Of a stretch of DNA of 64,000 nucleotides, positions 16,781 through 24,912 are shown piece after piece. Both the position numbers and the translations under genes were made by a program. The DNA comes from Catellatospora bangladeshensis (GTDB taxonomy: Bacteria > Actinomycetota > Actinomycetes > Mycobacteriales > Micromonosporaceae): assembly GCF_016862575.1 (NCBI RefSeq), contig NZ_BONF01000015.1:1-64000 (forward strand), written 5' to 3'. The number at the start of each line of letters is the position of its first letter. Within the stretch, counting starts at the first letter, position 1. The notes beneath the pieces were generated by a model. That model was not told the DNA's origin and ran no database searches. It saw only the letters and a list, made by a program, of their open reading frames with translations.

Positions 16781-18109
16781 ATGGTCGACGCCGACGGGTT
16801 CGTGGTCGTGGAACTGGTCCTGCCCGATGCCGCGACCGGGCTCGTCCTGGCCGACGAGCGGCACGGCGTTCCGCGCCTTCCCCGGCTGGAGTTCCCCGGC
16901 AGGCACGTTCCGATGAACGAACGCCTGACCGACGCGTTCCGGGCCGCGACCGGGGTCAGCGTCAGGCTCGTCGAGCCGCTCGACTTCACGACCGCCGTGC
17001 TCGCGCTGGGCTCGCCCGGTCCCGAGCTTCCCGCGGGATACGGATGGCACGCGCTCAGCGGGGTCGCCCGGAACAGCACCACCGTGGCGGAGTGGGCCGT
17101 GCGGTCGGGCGACGCCAGGCTGCCCTGGTTCACACCGAGCTGGTTGGGCCGGGCAGACCGATACATCGACGACACGCTCGCGCGGCTGGGGCGATCCCGT
17201 GTTGCGCCGACCCGGCAGATGAAGCTGTGGAGCATGTCGTCGGTCCTGCGGGCCGAGAGCGACACCGGCGCCGTCTACCTGAAGGCCGTGCTGCCGCAGC
17301 TGGCGCACGAACCGCTCGTCACGGGCTTTCTCGCCGCCCAGGGCGTGGGCGACTTCGCCCAGATCATCGCGCATTCCCCGCAGGATCACTGGTGGATCGC
17401 CGAGGACTTCGGCGGGGTGGACGGCTGGTCGCTGCCCGAAACGGAACGGAGGAAGGCCCTGCAGCAGCTCTGCCGCCTCCAGCTGGCCATGGTCGGCCAG
17501 ACCGCCGGCCTGCGGCGCGTCGGCTGCCCCAGGATCAGCCTGCCTCAGCTCGCGTCCGCGCTACCGGGACTGCTGGCCCGTGATGACATCTGGAATGCGC
17601 GTAGTGCACCGCACAACGGCCACCGGGCCCTGGCGCCGGACGAACGCGTACGGCTGCTCGGGCTGGCTCCCTACCTGGCGGAGTGCTGCGAGCGGCTGGA
17701 GGCGCTCGGCATGCCCGATACGCTGGTGCATCGCGACTTCCATCCCGGCAACGTCGTGCTGCGTGACGAAGGCGTGCTGCTGCACGACTGGAGCTTCGCG
17801 GCGGTGGCACATCCGATGTTCGACCTCGCACCTTGGCTGCTCGACATGACCGAGCCCGCGGCGCGGGCACATGTCACCGCGTTCGTGCAGGCATGGGCCG
17901 CCTCGACGGCGCCGGACGTGCTGTGGCGGGCGTGGCGGCATGCCAAGCCGCTGGCCGCGGTGATCGAGATGCTCAAGCTGGTGGGGCTGTCCGACATCGT
18001 CGGACGCGACTACCACTTCAACTGGATGCCGATGACCTACGGCTGGGCCCGGCGGCTGCTGACCGCCGCAGCCGACTCCGAGATGGAGATCTGGGGCTGG
18101 CGGCAATGA
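16781..18109 (+). CDS. Aminoglycoside-phosphotransferase-fold kinase with NUDIX-like N-terminus
   Basis: A 442-residue protein. The C-terminal two thirds are an APH/choline-kinase fold: LVHRDFHPGNVVL holds catalytic Asp319 and Asn324, and LHDWSFAAVAHP holds the metal-binding Asp336. The first 100 residues (GLVLADERHGVPRLPRLEFPGRH is the visible part, cited as VLADERHG and LEFPGRH) look like a NUDIX fold, but the catalytic REXXEE helix is lost: the place reads AFRAATGV. A degenerate NUDIX domain may serve as a substrate or nucleotide sensor. The ATG at 16781 has GGAG seven bases upstream and is preferred over one 108 bases earlier. A real NUDIX gene follows. Substrate is unknown; resistance function should not be assumed. 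Confidence 0.75.
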   Translation: MVDADGFVVVELVLPDAATGLVLADERHGVPRLPRLEFPGRHVPMNERLTDAFRAATGVSVRLVEPLDFTTAVLALGSPGPELPAGYGWHALSGVARNSTTVAEWAVRSGDARLPWFTPSWLGRADRYIDDTLARLGRSRVAPTRQMKLWSMSSVLRAESDTGAVYLKAVLPQLAHEPLVTGFLAAQGVGDFAQIIAHSPQDHWWIAEDFGGVDGWSLPETERRKALQQLCRLQLAMVGQTAGLRRVGCPRISLPQLASALPGLLARDDIWNARSAPHNGHRALAPDERVRLLGLAPYLAECCERLEALGMPDTLVHRDFHPGNVVLRDEGVLLHDWSFAAVAHPMFDLAPWLLDMTEPAARAHVTAFVQAWAASTAPDVLWRAWRHAKPLAAVIEMLKLVGLSDIVGRDYHFNWMPMTYGWARRLLTAAADSEMEIWGWRQ

Positions 18110-18394
18110 GCTCGTGACGTTCTCGACAGTGCACCGACGCACCTTCGCGACGCCTCACCGAGCCGCCAGCAACCACGGAATGATCGCAGCTCCACTCCGG
18201 GCAGGGTACGGATCCCGGTGGCCACCGTGCGTGACGGGACAATACGCGAGCCCTCGTGCCGGTCTGCCACTACGCTCACCGGCTATGCCGAATCCGGTGA
18301 CGCCGCAGCGCGGGTGGCAGCCACGCAGCCAGCCACAACAGCCGTTGACGCAGGTCAAGCCCACTGCCGGGGCGAGCTCCGCCGGTGGTATGTC

Positions 18395-19363
18395 GTGAGG
18401 GCAGCGGTGCAGGTGGCCGTGATATTGCTCGTCAATCGGGCCGGTGACCTCCTACTTCAGCAGCGAAGCAGCAGCTCGGCGCGGTTTCCGGGCGCGTGGG
18501 GCGTGCCCGGGGGTCACTGCGAGCCCGGCGAGGCCCCCGAGCAGACGGCCGTACGTGAACTCTGGGAGGAGGCGGGCCTTCGCCCGGACGGCGCCGTCGT
18601 GCTGTTTGAGCGGCACGTGGATGCGTGGACCGACGGGCTGATCGAACACTGTTTCGCGGCAGGCACCGTGGCTGTCCAGGACGATGTCATCCGGGACGAC
18701 GGGGGCGCCATGATCTTCGTCCCCGCGCCGGAGGCCGTCGCCGGTCGCGAGTTCACACCCGGTACGGCCGAGGTCCTCAAACGCTTCCTTCGTTCGCCGG
18801 AGTACGCACGGCTGGCCGGCGGGGTACCCGAGCCGTACGACGGCGACCGGGAGGACGACGAACGGTTCGCGGGCTGGGACTATCTCGGTGACCGGTACGT
18901 GTGCCCGCTCGCCGACGAGCACCGGACCTGCCATCGCCGAGCGAATCTGCTGCTCGCACAGGAGCGGGCCGACGCGCTGCGGGCAATGGCCAACGACGGT
19001 CACCGGTGCGCGTTCGTCCGGCTCATGCAGTGGTACGTCGACGGCGACCGCGTCGACGAACTGCACGCCATAGCCGCGGCCGGAGACGACCGCGCCACCG
19101 TCACGCTCTACCAGTACCTTCAGCACCGCCATCGCGCTGCCGATCTGGAGACCGCACTCGGCCGGTACACCGAGTCCGTGCCACGGCTGCGCATCTGGCT
19201 GGCCGCGCACATCGGCGGGGACCCCGGCCGCGCCGACGAGGCCCTCGAACTGCTCTCACCGCTGCTCGACCACGACTGGTACGCCCAGGAGGCTCGGCAA
19301 GTCGCATACCGCATCCAGGTCGGGGCGGGCCGGGTCCCACCACCGGCCGGGCGCAAACGTTGA
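18395..19363 (+). CDS. NUDIX hydrolase with helical C-terminal domain
   Basis: A roughly 322-residue protein hydrolysing a nucleoside-diphosphate-X compound. The NUDIX box is intact: G in VPGGHCEPGEAPEQ, then AVRELWEEAGL (REXXEEXG). It is preceded by LLQQRSSSSARFPGAW. After residue 140, a helical, TPR-like region (LRAMANDGHRCAFVRLM, AADLETALGRY, RADEALELLSPLL) fills the second half, an uncommon addition to NUDIX. The start is uncertain: an open frame reaches 18218, but its first 59 codons lack G/C third-base bias, so GTG 18395 just before VQVAVILLVNRAGD is used. The 285-bp stretch before it holds no other gene. Confidence 0.8.
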   Translation: MRAAVQVAVILLVNRAGDLLLQQRSSSSARFPGAWGVPGGHCEPGEAPEQTAVRELWEEAGLRPDGAVVLFERHVDAWTDGLIEHCFAAGTVAVQDDVIRDDGGAMIFVPAPEAVAGREFTPGTAEVLKRFLRSPEYARLAGGVPEPYDGDREDDERFAGWDYLGDRYVCPLADEHRTCHRRANLLLAQERADALRAMANDGHRCAFVRLMQWYVDGDRVDELHAIAAAGDDRATVTLYQYLQHRHRAADLETALGRYTESVPRLRIWLAAHIGGDPGRADEALELLSPLLDHDWYAQEARQVAYRIQVGAGRVPPPAGRKR

Positions 19364-19479
19364 GCCGCGACCGCGCCCTGCTCGACGGCCCGTCGGAACC
19401 GCACGGCCTGCACCCGAATACCGGTGGTCTGCGTCCTCAACCGGCCGGTACCCTGCCTCGACCAGGAAGGGGGCAAGAG

Positions 19480-19845
19480 ATGACGGAGACGATGACCTTG
19501 TGGCGGCCGACCGGCCCCCAGGAGCTTGAACTCGTGCGCGCCTCCGGCTGGAAGGCGTGGCCGCCCCGCCTGCCCGACCAGCCGATCTTTTACCCGGTAC
19601 TCAACGAGCAGTACGCGATCATGATCGCCCGGGATTGGAACGTGCCGGCCTCCGGCGTCGGCTACGTCACCCGCTTCGAGGTCGACCGGCGGTTCGCGTC
19701 CCGCTACCCGGTCCGGCAGGCCGGCGGGCGCGACATCCTGGAGCTCTGGGTGCCCGCGGAAGAGCTGGACGAGTTCAACCGGCACATCGTCGGGCTCATC
19801 GAGGTCGTGCGCGAGTTCCGCCCGGTGGCGGACTCGGCCGAGTGA
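19480..19845 (+). CDS. Small conserved actinomycete protein ('crystallin J1-like' label)
   Basis: A 121-residue protein: TLWRPTGPQELELVRASGW, PDQPIFYPVLNEQYA, ARDWNVPASGVGYVTRFEV and LELWVPAEELDEFN. Close relatives in Streptomyces are commonly labelled ADP-ribosylation/crystallin J1, a name that the short sequence does not justify. No catalytic motif is evident. AGGAAGG ends eight or nine bases before the ATG, giving a clear start. Function unknown. Confidence 0.75.
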   Translation: MTETMTLWRPTGPQELELVRASGWKAWPPRLPDQPIFYPVLNEQYAIMIARDWNVPASGVGYVTRFEVDRRFASRYPVRQAGGRDILELWVPAEELDEFNRHIVGLIEVVREFRPVADSAE

Positions 19846-19902
19846 GCGACCTGGGCTCCGCCGAGCACGCGGGGCCCGGCATCTGCCGACAGGCCCGCCT
19901 GG

Positions 19903-20694
19903 TCACTCCTGAGGCATGTCGCGCACGGTCGTGCCACCCGGCCCGGACCGCTCCACGAGGCGGCCCTCGGGACCGAAGCCGAAGCGGCGCGGCCCGATTC
20001 TGCGCATCTGGTCTATCAGCCGCGCCTGCTCCGCCGCGCGTGCCGCCGCATCGGGATCGGTCAGGCGGTAGCCGTGCAGCTGGATGTCGTCTGGGTTGAC
20101 GCCGTCCGGATCGAGGCGGCCTTCGAGCACGAACCCGAACAGCGCCCGTAGCGCTTCCTCGCCGAGTTCCAGCGGATGGAACGGCAGCGCGTATGGTTCG
20201 TCGTCGTCCCATCTCGGCTCTGGCTCCACCGGGCGCTCCCCCGCCCAGTAGGCGGTCTCGAAGGGAAGGCGTTCACCGATGTCTTCCACGATGCCGCCGT
20301 CCGGCGACAGGCTGAGCGAGCGGACGAGGCGCCCGTCCACCCAGACGGCGAAGGCGAGCCAGTCCACGACGCTGTGCATGGCGTGCAGCGCCATGGTGCG
20401 GCCCCGGCCAGCTTCGACAAGGTGTTCAGGCATCTGCGACGGGTAGTCGAGCATGAGCCGCCGATCGCACACGATGTCGATGCCGGGGAACGCCGCAGCG
20501 TAGGCGACGCCGTCAGGCGGGTAGGCCGCCTCACCGAGAGTGTCGCCGTCGACGGCTTCCAGCGGCCAGCCGGGCCGCAGCAGCCGGACCAGGTCCGTCG
20601 TGGCTCCGATGTCGGCCTGGCACGCCCGCACCCGCCGCAACGCGGCGCGAGCATCACCGTCCGCGTACACCAACACACCGGTCTTGGCACCCAC
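19903..20694 (-). CDS. DUF6928-family protein
   Basis: A 263-residue cytoplasmic protein recognised, from memory, by its opening GAKTGVLVYADGD, and by ALHAMHSVVDWLAFAVW and LPFHPLELGEEALRALFGF. Family function is unknown. GTG start at 20694 with GGAGG upstream. Convergent with the small gene before it; divergent from the M23 gene. Confidence 0.75.
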   Translation of the reverse strand: MGAKTGVLVYADGDARAALRRVRACQADIGATTDLVRLLRPGWPLEAVDGDTLGEAAYPPDGVAYAAAFPGIDIVCDRRLMLDYPSQMPEHLVEAGRGRTMALHAMHSVVDWLAFAVWVDGRLVRSLSLSPDGGIVEDIGERLPFETAYWAGERPVEPEPRWDDDEPYALPFHPLELGEEALRALFGFVLEGRLDPDGVNPDDIQLHGYRLTDPDAAARAAEQARLIDQMRRIGPRRFGFGPEGRLVERSGPGGTTVRDMPQE

Positions 20695-20822
20695 CGAGCT
20701 TCCTCCCGATCGCTGACCGCTCCCGCCTTGGCCGCGCAGACCCTACCTCGTAGCTATTCGCAAAGTCGGTGCATGAGCCGCCGCCGCAGGGCAGCTGAGG
20801 CGGCAGGCGGCTCGCGCCATGA

Positions 20823-20851
20823 TTGGCATGTTTCCTTCATCGACGTATCCA
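20823..20851 (+). promoter_or_regulatory. Candidate promoter of the second M23 peptidase
   Basis: TTGGCA (20823-20828), 17-bp spacer, TATCCA (20846-20851). The -35 matches consensus at five of six positions, the -10 only weakly. Confidence 0.35.
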
Positions 20852-20892
20852 TCGAAGTAGACAAGCTTCAAACACGGTCCTACCGTACAACG

Positions 20893-22095
20893 ATGAACAT
20901 AAATTTTTATCCACGGAAGTCCGGGGTGGCCGGTCCTCGACGGCAGGCTCGCGGCCTGGCGATATTGCTGATGGCGGCAAGCCTCGTCGTCGCCGCACCG
21001 GTGGCGGCGCAGGCCGCACCGCGCTCGGACGCCGCCGTCGCCGAAGCGGTCACCGCGAAACTACTCGCCCAGACCGCGACCACGGCAGCGGCGCCCGCGA
21101 CCGGCGACGACGCCCGCGTCACGATCACCCGCCGGAGCGGGAGCTGGGCCTTCGGCACGGCCGTCCTGATCGCGCCGCGCAGCCACGACGCCCATCCGAC
21201 CGGGTCGATCTTCGTCGCGCGGGCCGAGGCCGGCCGATGGCGGGTCGCCTTCGACGGCGAAGCCGCGTTCGCCGCCCTGGCCGCCGAGTCGCCGGTGGTC
21301 ACGCGGCATGAGCGTGAGGTTTTCACCACCCCCGCCCCGGCGTTCGCCGGCGGGGACTTCCGCACCGGTATGGCACTGCCCTTCACGATCGGGCAGACCT
21401 GGACGCTGTCGGGCGGACCGCACGGGTGGGGCGGCGGCGAAACCCCGTTCAGCTCGATCGACCTGGCCGGCGGCGACCAGGTGGTGCGGGCGGCGCGCGG
21501 CGGCACCGCGTACACGATGTGCCAGGGCTGGATCCGCGTCATCCACGACCGCGGCTACTCGACCGACTACTACCACCTGTGGAGCAGCATCTCCGTCAAC
21601 GGGGCGGCCGTCGCGCAGGGGGCGTACCTCGGCTACACCGGCACCGACGTCACCTGCGGCGGCGCGGCGTCGGGACGGCACGTCCACTTCGCACTGCGCC
21701 AGAACAGCGCCTACGTGCCGATCAGCGACCACGCCATCGGCAAGTGGGTGTTCGTCGGCGGCGCCGCCTACCAGGGCGGGGCTCGCCACGGATCGGCCTG
21801 GGCGGGTGTCGGCAGCGGCCTCTACAACTACGGGGTCCTCGGCTTCACCCAGGGGATCGTCGACGCCAACGGCGGTGGGACGCTCACCCGGCGCGCGGGC
21901 CCCGGCACCGGCTACGCCGCCCTCGGCTCGCTGGCCGACGGCGCGACCGTGAGCATCTCCTGCTCGGCCAACGGAACGACCCATACCGGCCGGTACGGCG
22001 CCACCGCCCTGTGGAACCGCCTCACCGACGGCAGCTGGGTCTCCGACGCGTTCCTGTGGACCGGCGTGAACGGAGCGGTCAACGGCTGGTGCTGA
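20893..22095 (+). CDS. Secreted M23 metallopeptidase with C-terminal SH3-like domain
   Basis: A 400-residue exported enzyme likely to cut peptidoglycan peptides. Signal peptide at 1-41 (LAILLMAASLVVAAPVAAQAA); an N-terminal region (45-150) of unknown fold; M23 domain at about 160-290, with HGWGGGETPFSSIDLA giving the His177/Asp190 pair in a stretched spacing, DYYHLWSS, and GRHVHFAL giving the HxH zinc motif (His263, His265); C-terminal SH3-like repeat (320-400: LTRRAGPGTGYAALGSLADG, typical bacterial SH3). No ribosome site precedes the ATG. Related in domain type, not in detail, to the peptidase at the left edge. It ends with a strong hairpin. Confidence 0.87.
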   Translation: MNINFYPRKSGVAGPRRQARGLAILLMAASLVVAAPVAAQAAPRSDAAVAEAVTAKLLAQTATTAAAPATGDDARVTITRRSGSWAFGTAVLIAPRSHDAHPTGSIFVARAEAGRWRVAFDGEAAFAALAAESPVVTRHEREVFTTPAPAFAGGDFRTGMALPFTIGQTWTLSGGPHGWGGGETPFSSIDLAGGDQVVRAARGGTAYTMCQGWIRVIHDRGYSTDYYHLWSSISVNGAAVAQGAYLGYTGTDVTCGGAASGRHVHFALRQNSAYVPISDHAIGKWVFVGGAAYQGGARHGSAWAGVGSGLYNYGVLGFTQGIVDANGGGTLTRRAGPGTGYAALGSLADGATVSISCSANGTTHTGRYGATALWNRLTDGSWVSDAFLWTGVNGAVNGWC

Positions 22096-22101
22096 CGAGT
22101 A

Positions 22102-22130
22102 CGGCCGGGAGGGCGGCACCCTCCCGGCCG
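22102..22130 (+). terminator. Terminator after the M23 gene
   Basis: Perfect 12-bp stem (CGGCCGGGAGGG with its inverse) and 5-base loop, six bases after the stop codon. Confidence 0.8.
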
Positions 22131-22160
22131 CACCGCGGCACACGTTTCCGGCAACAAACT

Positions 22161-22190
22161 TTGCAGTACTTGTGGACTTTGCCCTCTAAT
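22161..22190 (+). promoter_or_regulatory. Candidate promoter of the prpE-like pseudogene
   Basis: TTGCAG (22161-22166), 18-bp spacer, TCTAAT (22185-22190, five of six -10 matches) in an AT-rich patch just after the M23 terminator. The 160 bases from here to the ATG are in-frame open without clear ribosome sites. Confidence 0.5.
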
Positions 22191-22352
22191 GCTGGGGATC
22201 AGGGCGCGCTGCCGGATGCATCATCCGGCGCCATCCGGGGTACTGCTGAGGGCACGTCCGTGACGAAGGTCGACGAACGCCGAGCCTGGCTGGCCCGAGC
22301 CGGAAGGGCATCCGGCCCGGCGCCGGTCCACGCATTGCCGAGGGTGCCGATC

Positions 22353-24242
22353 ATGGACTACACGGAGGCGTACCGCCGCAGTATCCGGGACCCCGCCGGC
22401 TTCTGGGGTGAGGCGGCCGCGGACATCGAGTGGTTCCGCGCACCCACCACGGTGCTGGACGACACGCGGCCGCCGTTCTACCGCTGGTTTCCCGACGGTG
22501 TGCTCAACACGTGCTTCAACGCGCTCGACCGGCACGTACGCGACGGCCGAGGCGAGCAGGCCGCGCTCGTGTACGACACGCCGGTCACCGGCGCCGACCG
22601 GACGCTGACCTATGCCGAGTTGCTAGACCAGGTGGCGCGGTTCGCCGGCGTGCTGCGGGGCCTGGGCGTGGGGCACGGCGACCGGGTGCTGATCTACATG
22701 CCGATGGTGCCGGAGGCGGTCGTCGCGATGCTCGCCTGCGCGCGGATCGGAGCCGTGCACTCGGTGGTGTTCGGCGGGTTCGCCGCCCACGAGCTGGCGC
22801 TGCGCATCGAGGACGCCGAACCTGCCGTGATCGTGTCCGCGTCGTGCGGCATCGAGGTCAACCGGGTCATCGAGTACAAGCCGATCCTGGACAGGGCGAT
22901 CGAGACGGCGGCTCATGAGACCCGTGCCTGCGTGATCCTGCAACGGCCGCAGGCCGCCGCCGCGCTGACGGCGGGACGCGACGTCGACTGGTCCGAGGCC
23001 ATGGCCACGGCCGAACCCGCCGGCTGCGTGCCCGTCGCGGCGACCGACCCGCTCTACATCCTCTACACCTCCGGCACGACCGCCCGCCCGAAGGGGGTGG
23101 TCCGGGACAACGGCGGGCACGCCGTGGCGCTGCGCTGGAGCATGAGGTACATCTATGACACCCACCCCGGCGAGGTGTTCTGGGCCGCCTCCGACATCGG
23201 CTGGGTGGTGGGGCACTCCTAGATCGTGTACGGGCCGCTGATCACCGGCTGCACCACGGTGCTCTACGAGGGCAAGCCGGTGGGCACGCCGGATTCCGGT
23301 GCGTTCTGGCGGGTCATCGCCGAGCACGGGGTCAAGGCGCTGTTCACCGCGCCGACGGCGTTCCGGGCGATCCGCCGTGACGATCCCGAGGGGCTTCGGG
23401 TCCGGGACGCGGACCTGTCCGGCCTGCGGTATCTCTTCCTCGCCGGCGAGCGCCTGGACCCGGATACCTACGGCTGGGCGGCGCGGCTGCTGGGCGTGCC
23501 CGTCATCGATCACTGGTGGCAGACGGAGACGGGCTGGCCGGTCGCCGCGAACCTGATGGGGCTGGAGCCGCGTGAGCCGCGGCCCGGTTCCGCGACGGTG
23601 CCGGTGCCGGGTTATGACGTGCGCGTGGTCGACTCGCTGGGCAGGCCCGTGCCGGCCGGCGAGGACGGGGAGATCGTGATCCGGTTGCCGCTGCCGCCGG
23701 GGACGCTGCCGACGCTGTGGCGCGACGACACCCGGTTCGTGGAGTCATACCTGTCCGCGCACCCGGGCTTCTACCTGACCGGCGACGGCGGGCACGTCGA
23801 CCCCGACGGCTATCTCTACGTCATGGGCCGTATCGACGACGTCATCAACGTCGCCGGCCACCGCCTGTCGACGGGTGCGATGGAACAGGTGCTCGCCGGT
23901 CACCCGGCCGTGGCCGAATGCGCGGTCATCGGTGTTCACGACCCGGTCAAGGGGCAGGTGCCGAGGGCGCTGGTCGTGCTCAAGGCCGGTGCCCAGGTCG
24001 AGGCGGACGCTCTGCGCCAGGACCTGGTCCGGCTGGTGCGCGAGCAGATCGGCCCGATCGCCGCGCCGTCCGCCGTCGACGTCGTATCTGCGCTGCCCAA
24101 GACGCGGTCCGGCAAGATCCTGCGTAAGACGATGCGCGCGATGGCGGACGGGCGGGACGAGCCGGCCCCGTCCACCATCGAGGATCCGGCGGTGCTGGAG
24201 ACGCTGCGGCCGCTGTTGACGCCTCGATCAGCACAGTGGTGA
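22353..24242 (+). pseudogene. prpE: Propionyl-CoA synthetase-like gene interrupted by an amber codon
   Basis: AMP-forming acyl-CoA synthetase of the PrpE/Acs type, 629 codons. The opening MDYTEAYRRSIRDPAGFWGE, the P-loop YTSGTTARPKGVVRD, the YLTGDGG core and the C-terminal acylation-site Lys in PKTRSGKILRK are all present and in one frame. The frame is broken once: TAG at 23220-23222, after GWVVGHS and before IVYGPL. In the family this position is Tyr (GHSYIVYGPL), so one C-to-G change explains it. The rest retains perfect codon bias, so the lesion is recent, a sequencing error, or read through. Without suppression the N-terminal product lacks the whole C-terminal half. ATG 22353 has AGGG eight bases upstream. 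Confidence 0.85.
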
Positions 24243-24419
24243 ACAGGGCCCACGTCGCGCCGCTGACGCCGAGGTCGACCTAACGGATCCCGGCATTCGC
24301 CGATCATCGGATCATCGCCGGGCACCGGTCTGGCTAAACTCGACAGTGGCGGCCGATTCGCCTATCAGGCCGTACGCCGGACGGGCGGCAAGCCGGTCCA
24401 GAGCCCTTGTGGAGGTGGC

Positions 24420-24863
24420 GTGCGGGTCAGCGACGTGATGTCGGCGTTCCCGGCGTACATACGGCTCGGCGCCACGATCCGGCGGGCGGCCGAGGTGGTC
24501 AGCGTGTCGGAGGTCGGCAACCTGATGGTGCTGGACCACGAAGGCCGGTTCGTCGGCTCACTGTCCGAAGAGGACCTGGTGCGGGCCATGCTGCCCGGCT
24601 TCGACGACGTCACCGCCGGCGGCGGCACGCTCGCCGACGCGTTCCGGATCTTCCTGGAGCGCGGCCGCACCCTCGCCGACCGCCCCGTCGACCCGCTCGT
24701 CGTGCGCGACACGGCGAGCGTCCGCTCGACCGACGAACTCGCCCGCGCGGCGATCGTGATGCTCGACCGCGGGATCCGGCGGCTTCCCGTCGTCGACGAC
24801 GGCAAGCTCGTGGGCACGCTGTCCCGCGCCGACCTGTGCCGAGCGGTGATCTACCATTCCTGA
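24420..24863 (+). CDS. CBS-domain protein
   Basis: A 147-residue protein made of two CBS motifs, a tandem that usually binds adenine nucleotides as an energy sensor: VSDVMSAFPAYIRLGATIRRAAEVVSVSEVGNLM is the first (cited parts VSDVMSAFPA and EVGNLMVLDHEG), and DTASVRSTDELARAAIVMLD with GIRRLPVVDDGKLVGTLSRAD the second. GTG 24420 is preceded by GGAGGTGGC. Its stop lies only 50 bases before the GTG of the FHA-IDO gene and probably overlaps that gene's true start, so the two are coupled. It may regulate the fusion enzyme; that is inference. Confidence 0.88.
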   Translation: MRVSDVMSAFPAYIRLGATIRRAAEVVSVSEVGNLMVLDHEGRFVGSLSEEDLVRAMLPGFDDVTAGGGTLADAFRIFLERGRTLADRPVDPLVVRDTASVRSTDELARAAIVMLDRGIRRLPVVDDGKLVGTLSRADLCRAVIYHS

Positions 24864-24912
24864 ACTCCGGCTGATCCTGACCGATCGGCACACCCAGGCG
24901 ACCAGCGAGCGG

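Noticed and set aside
16781-18109. Calling the APH-fold protein an aminoglycoside-resistance enzyme
   Set aside because: The fold is shared by many kinases and nothing in the sequence or context shows an antibiotic substrate.
22260-22352. GTG 22260 as the start of the prpE-like gene
   Set aside because: Family proteins begin near MDYTEAYRR, and the ATG there has a ribosome site; the upstream 31 codons look like leader sequence, though not excluded.
23220-23222. Amber codon as a pyrrolysine or other recoded residue
   Set aside because: The family has Tyr there, and actinomycetes are not known to recode TAG; a point mutation or error is simpler.
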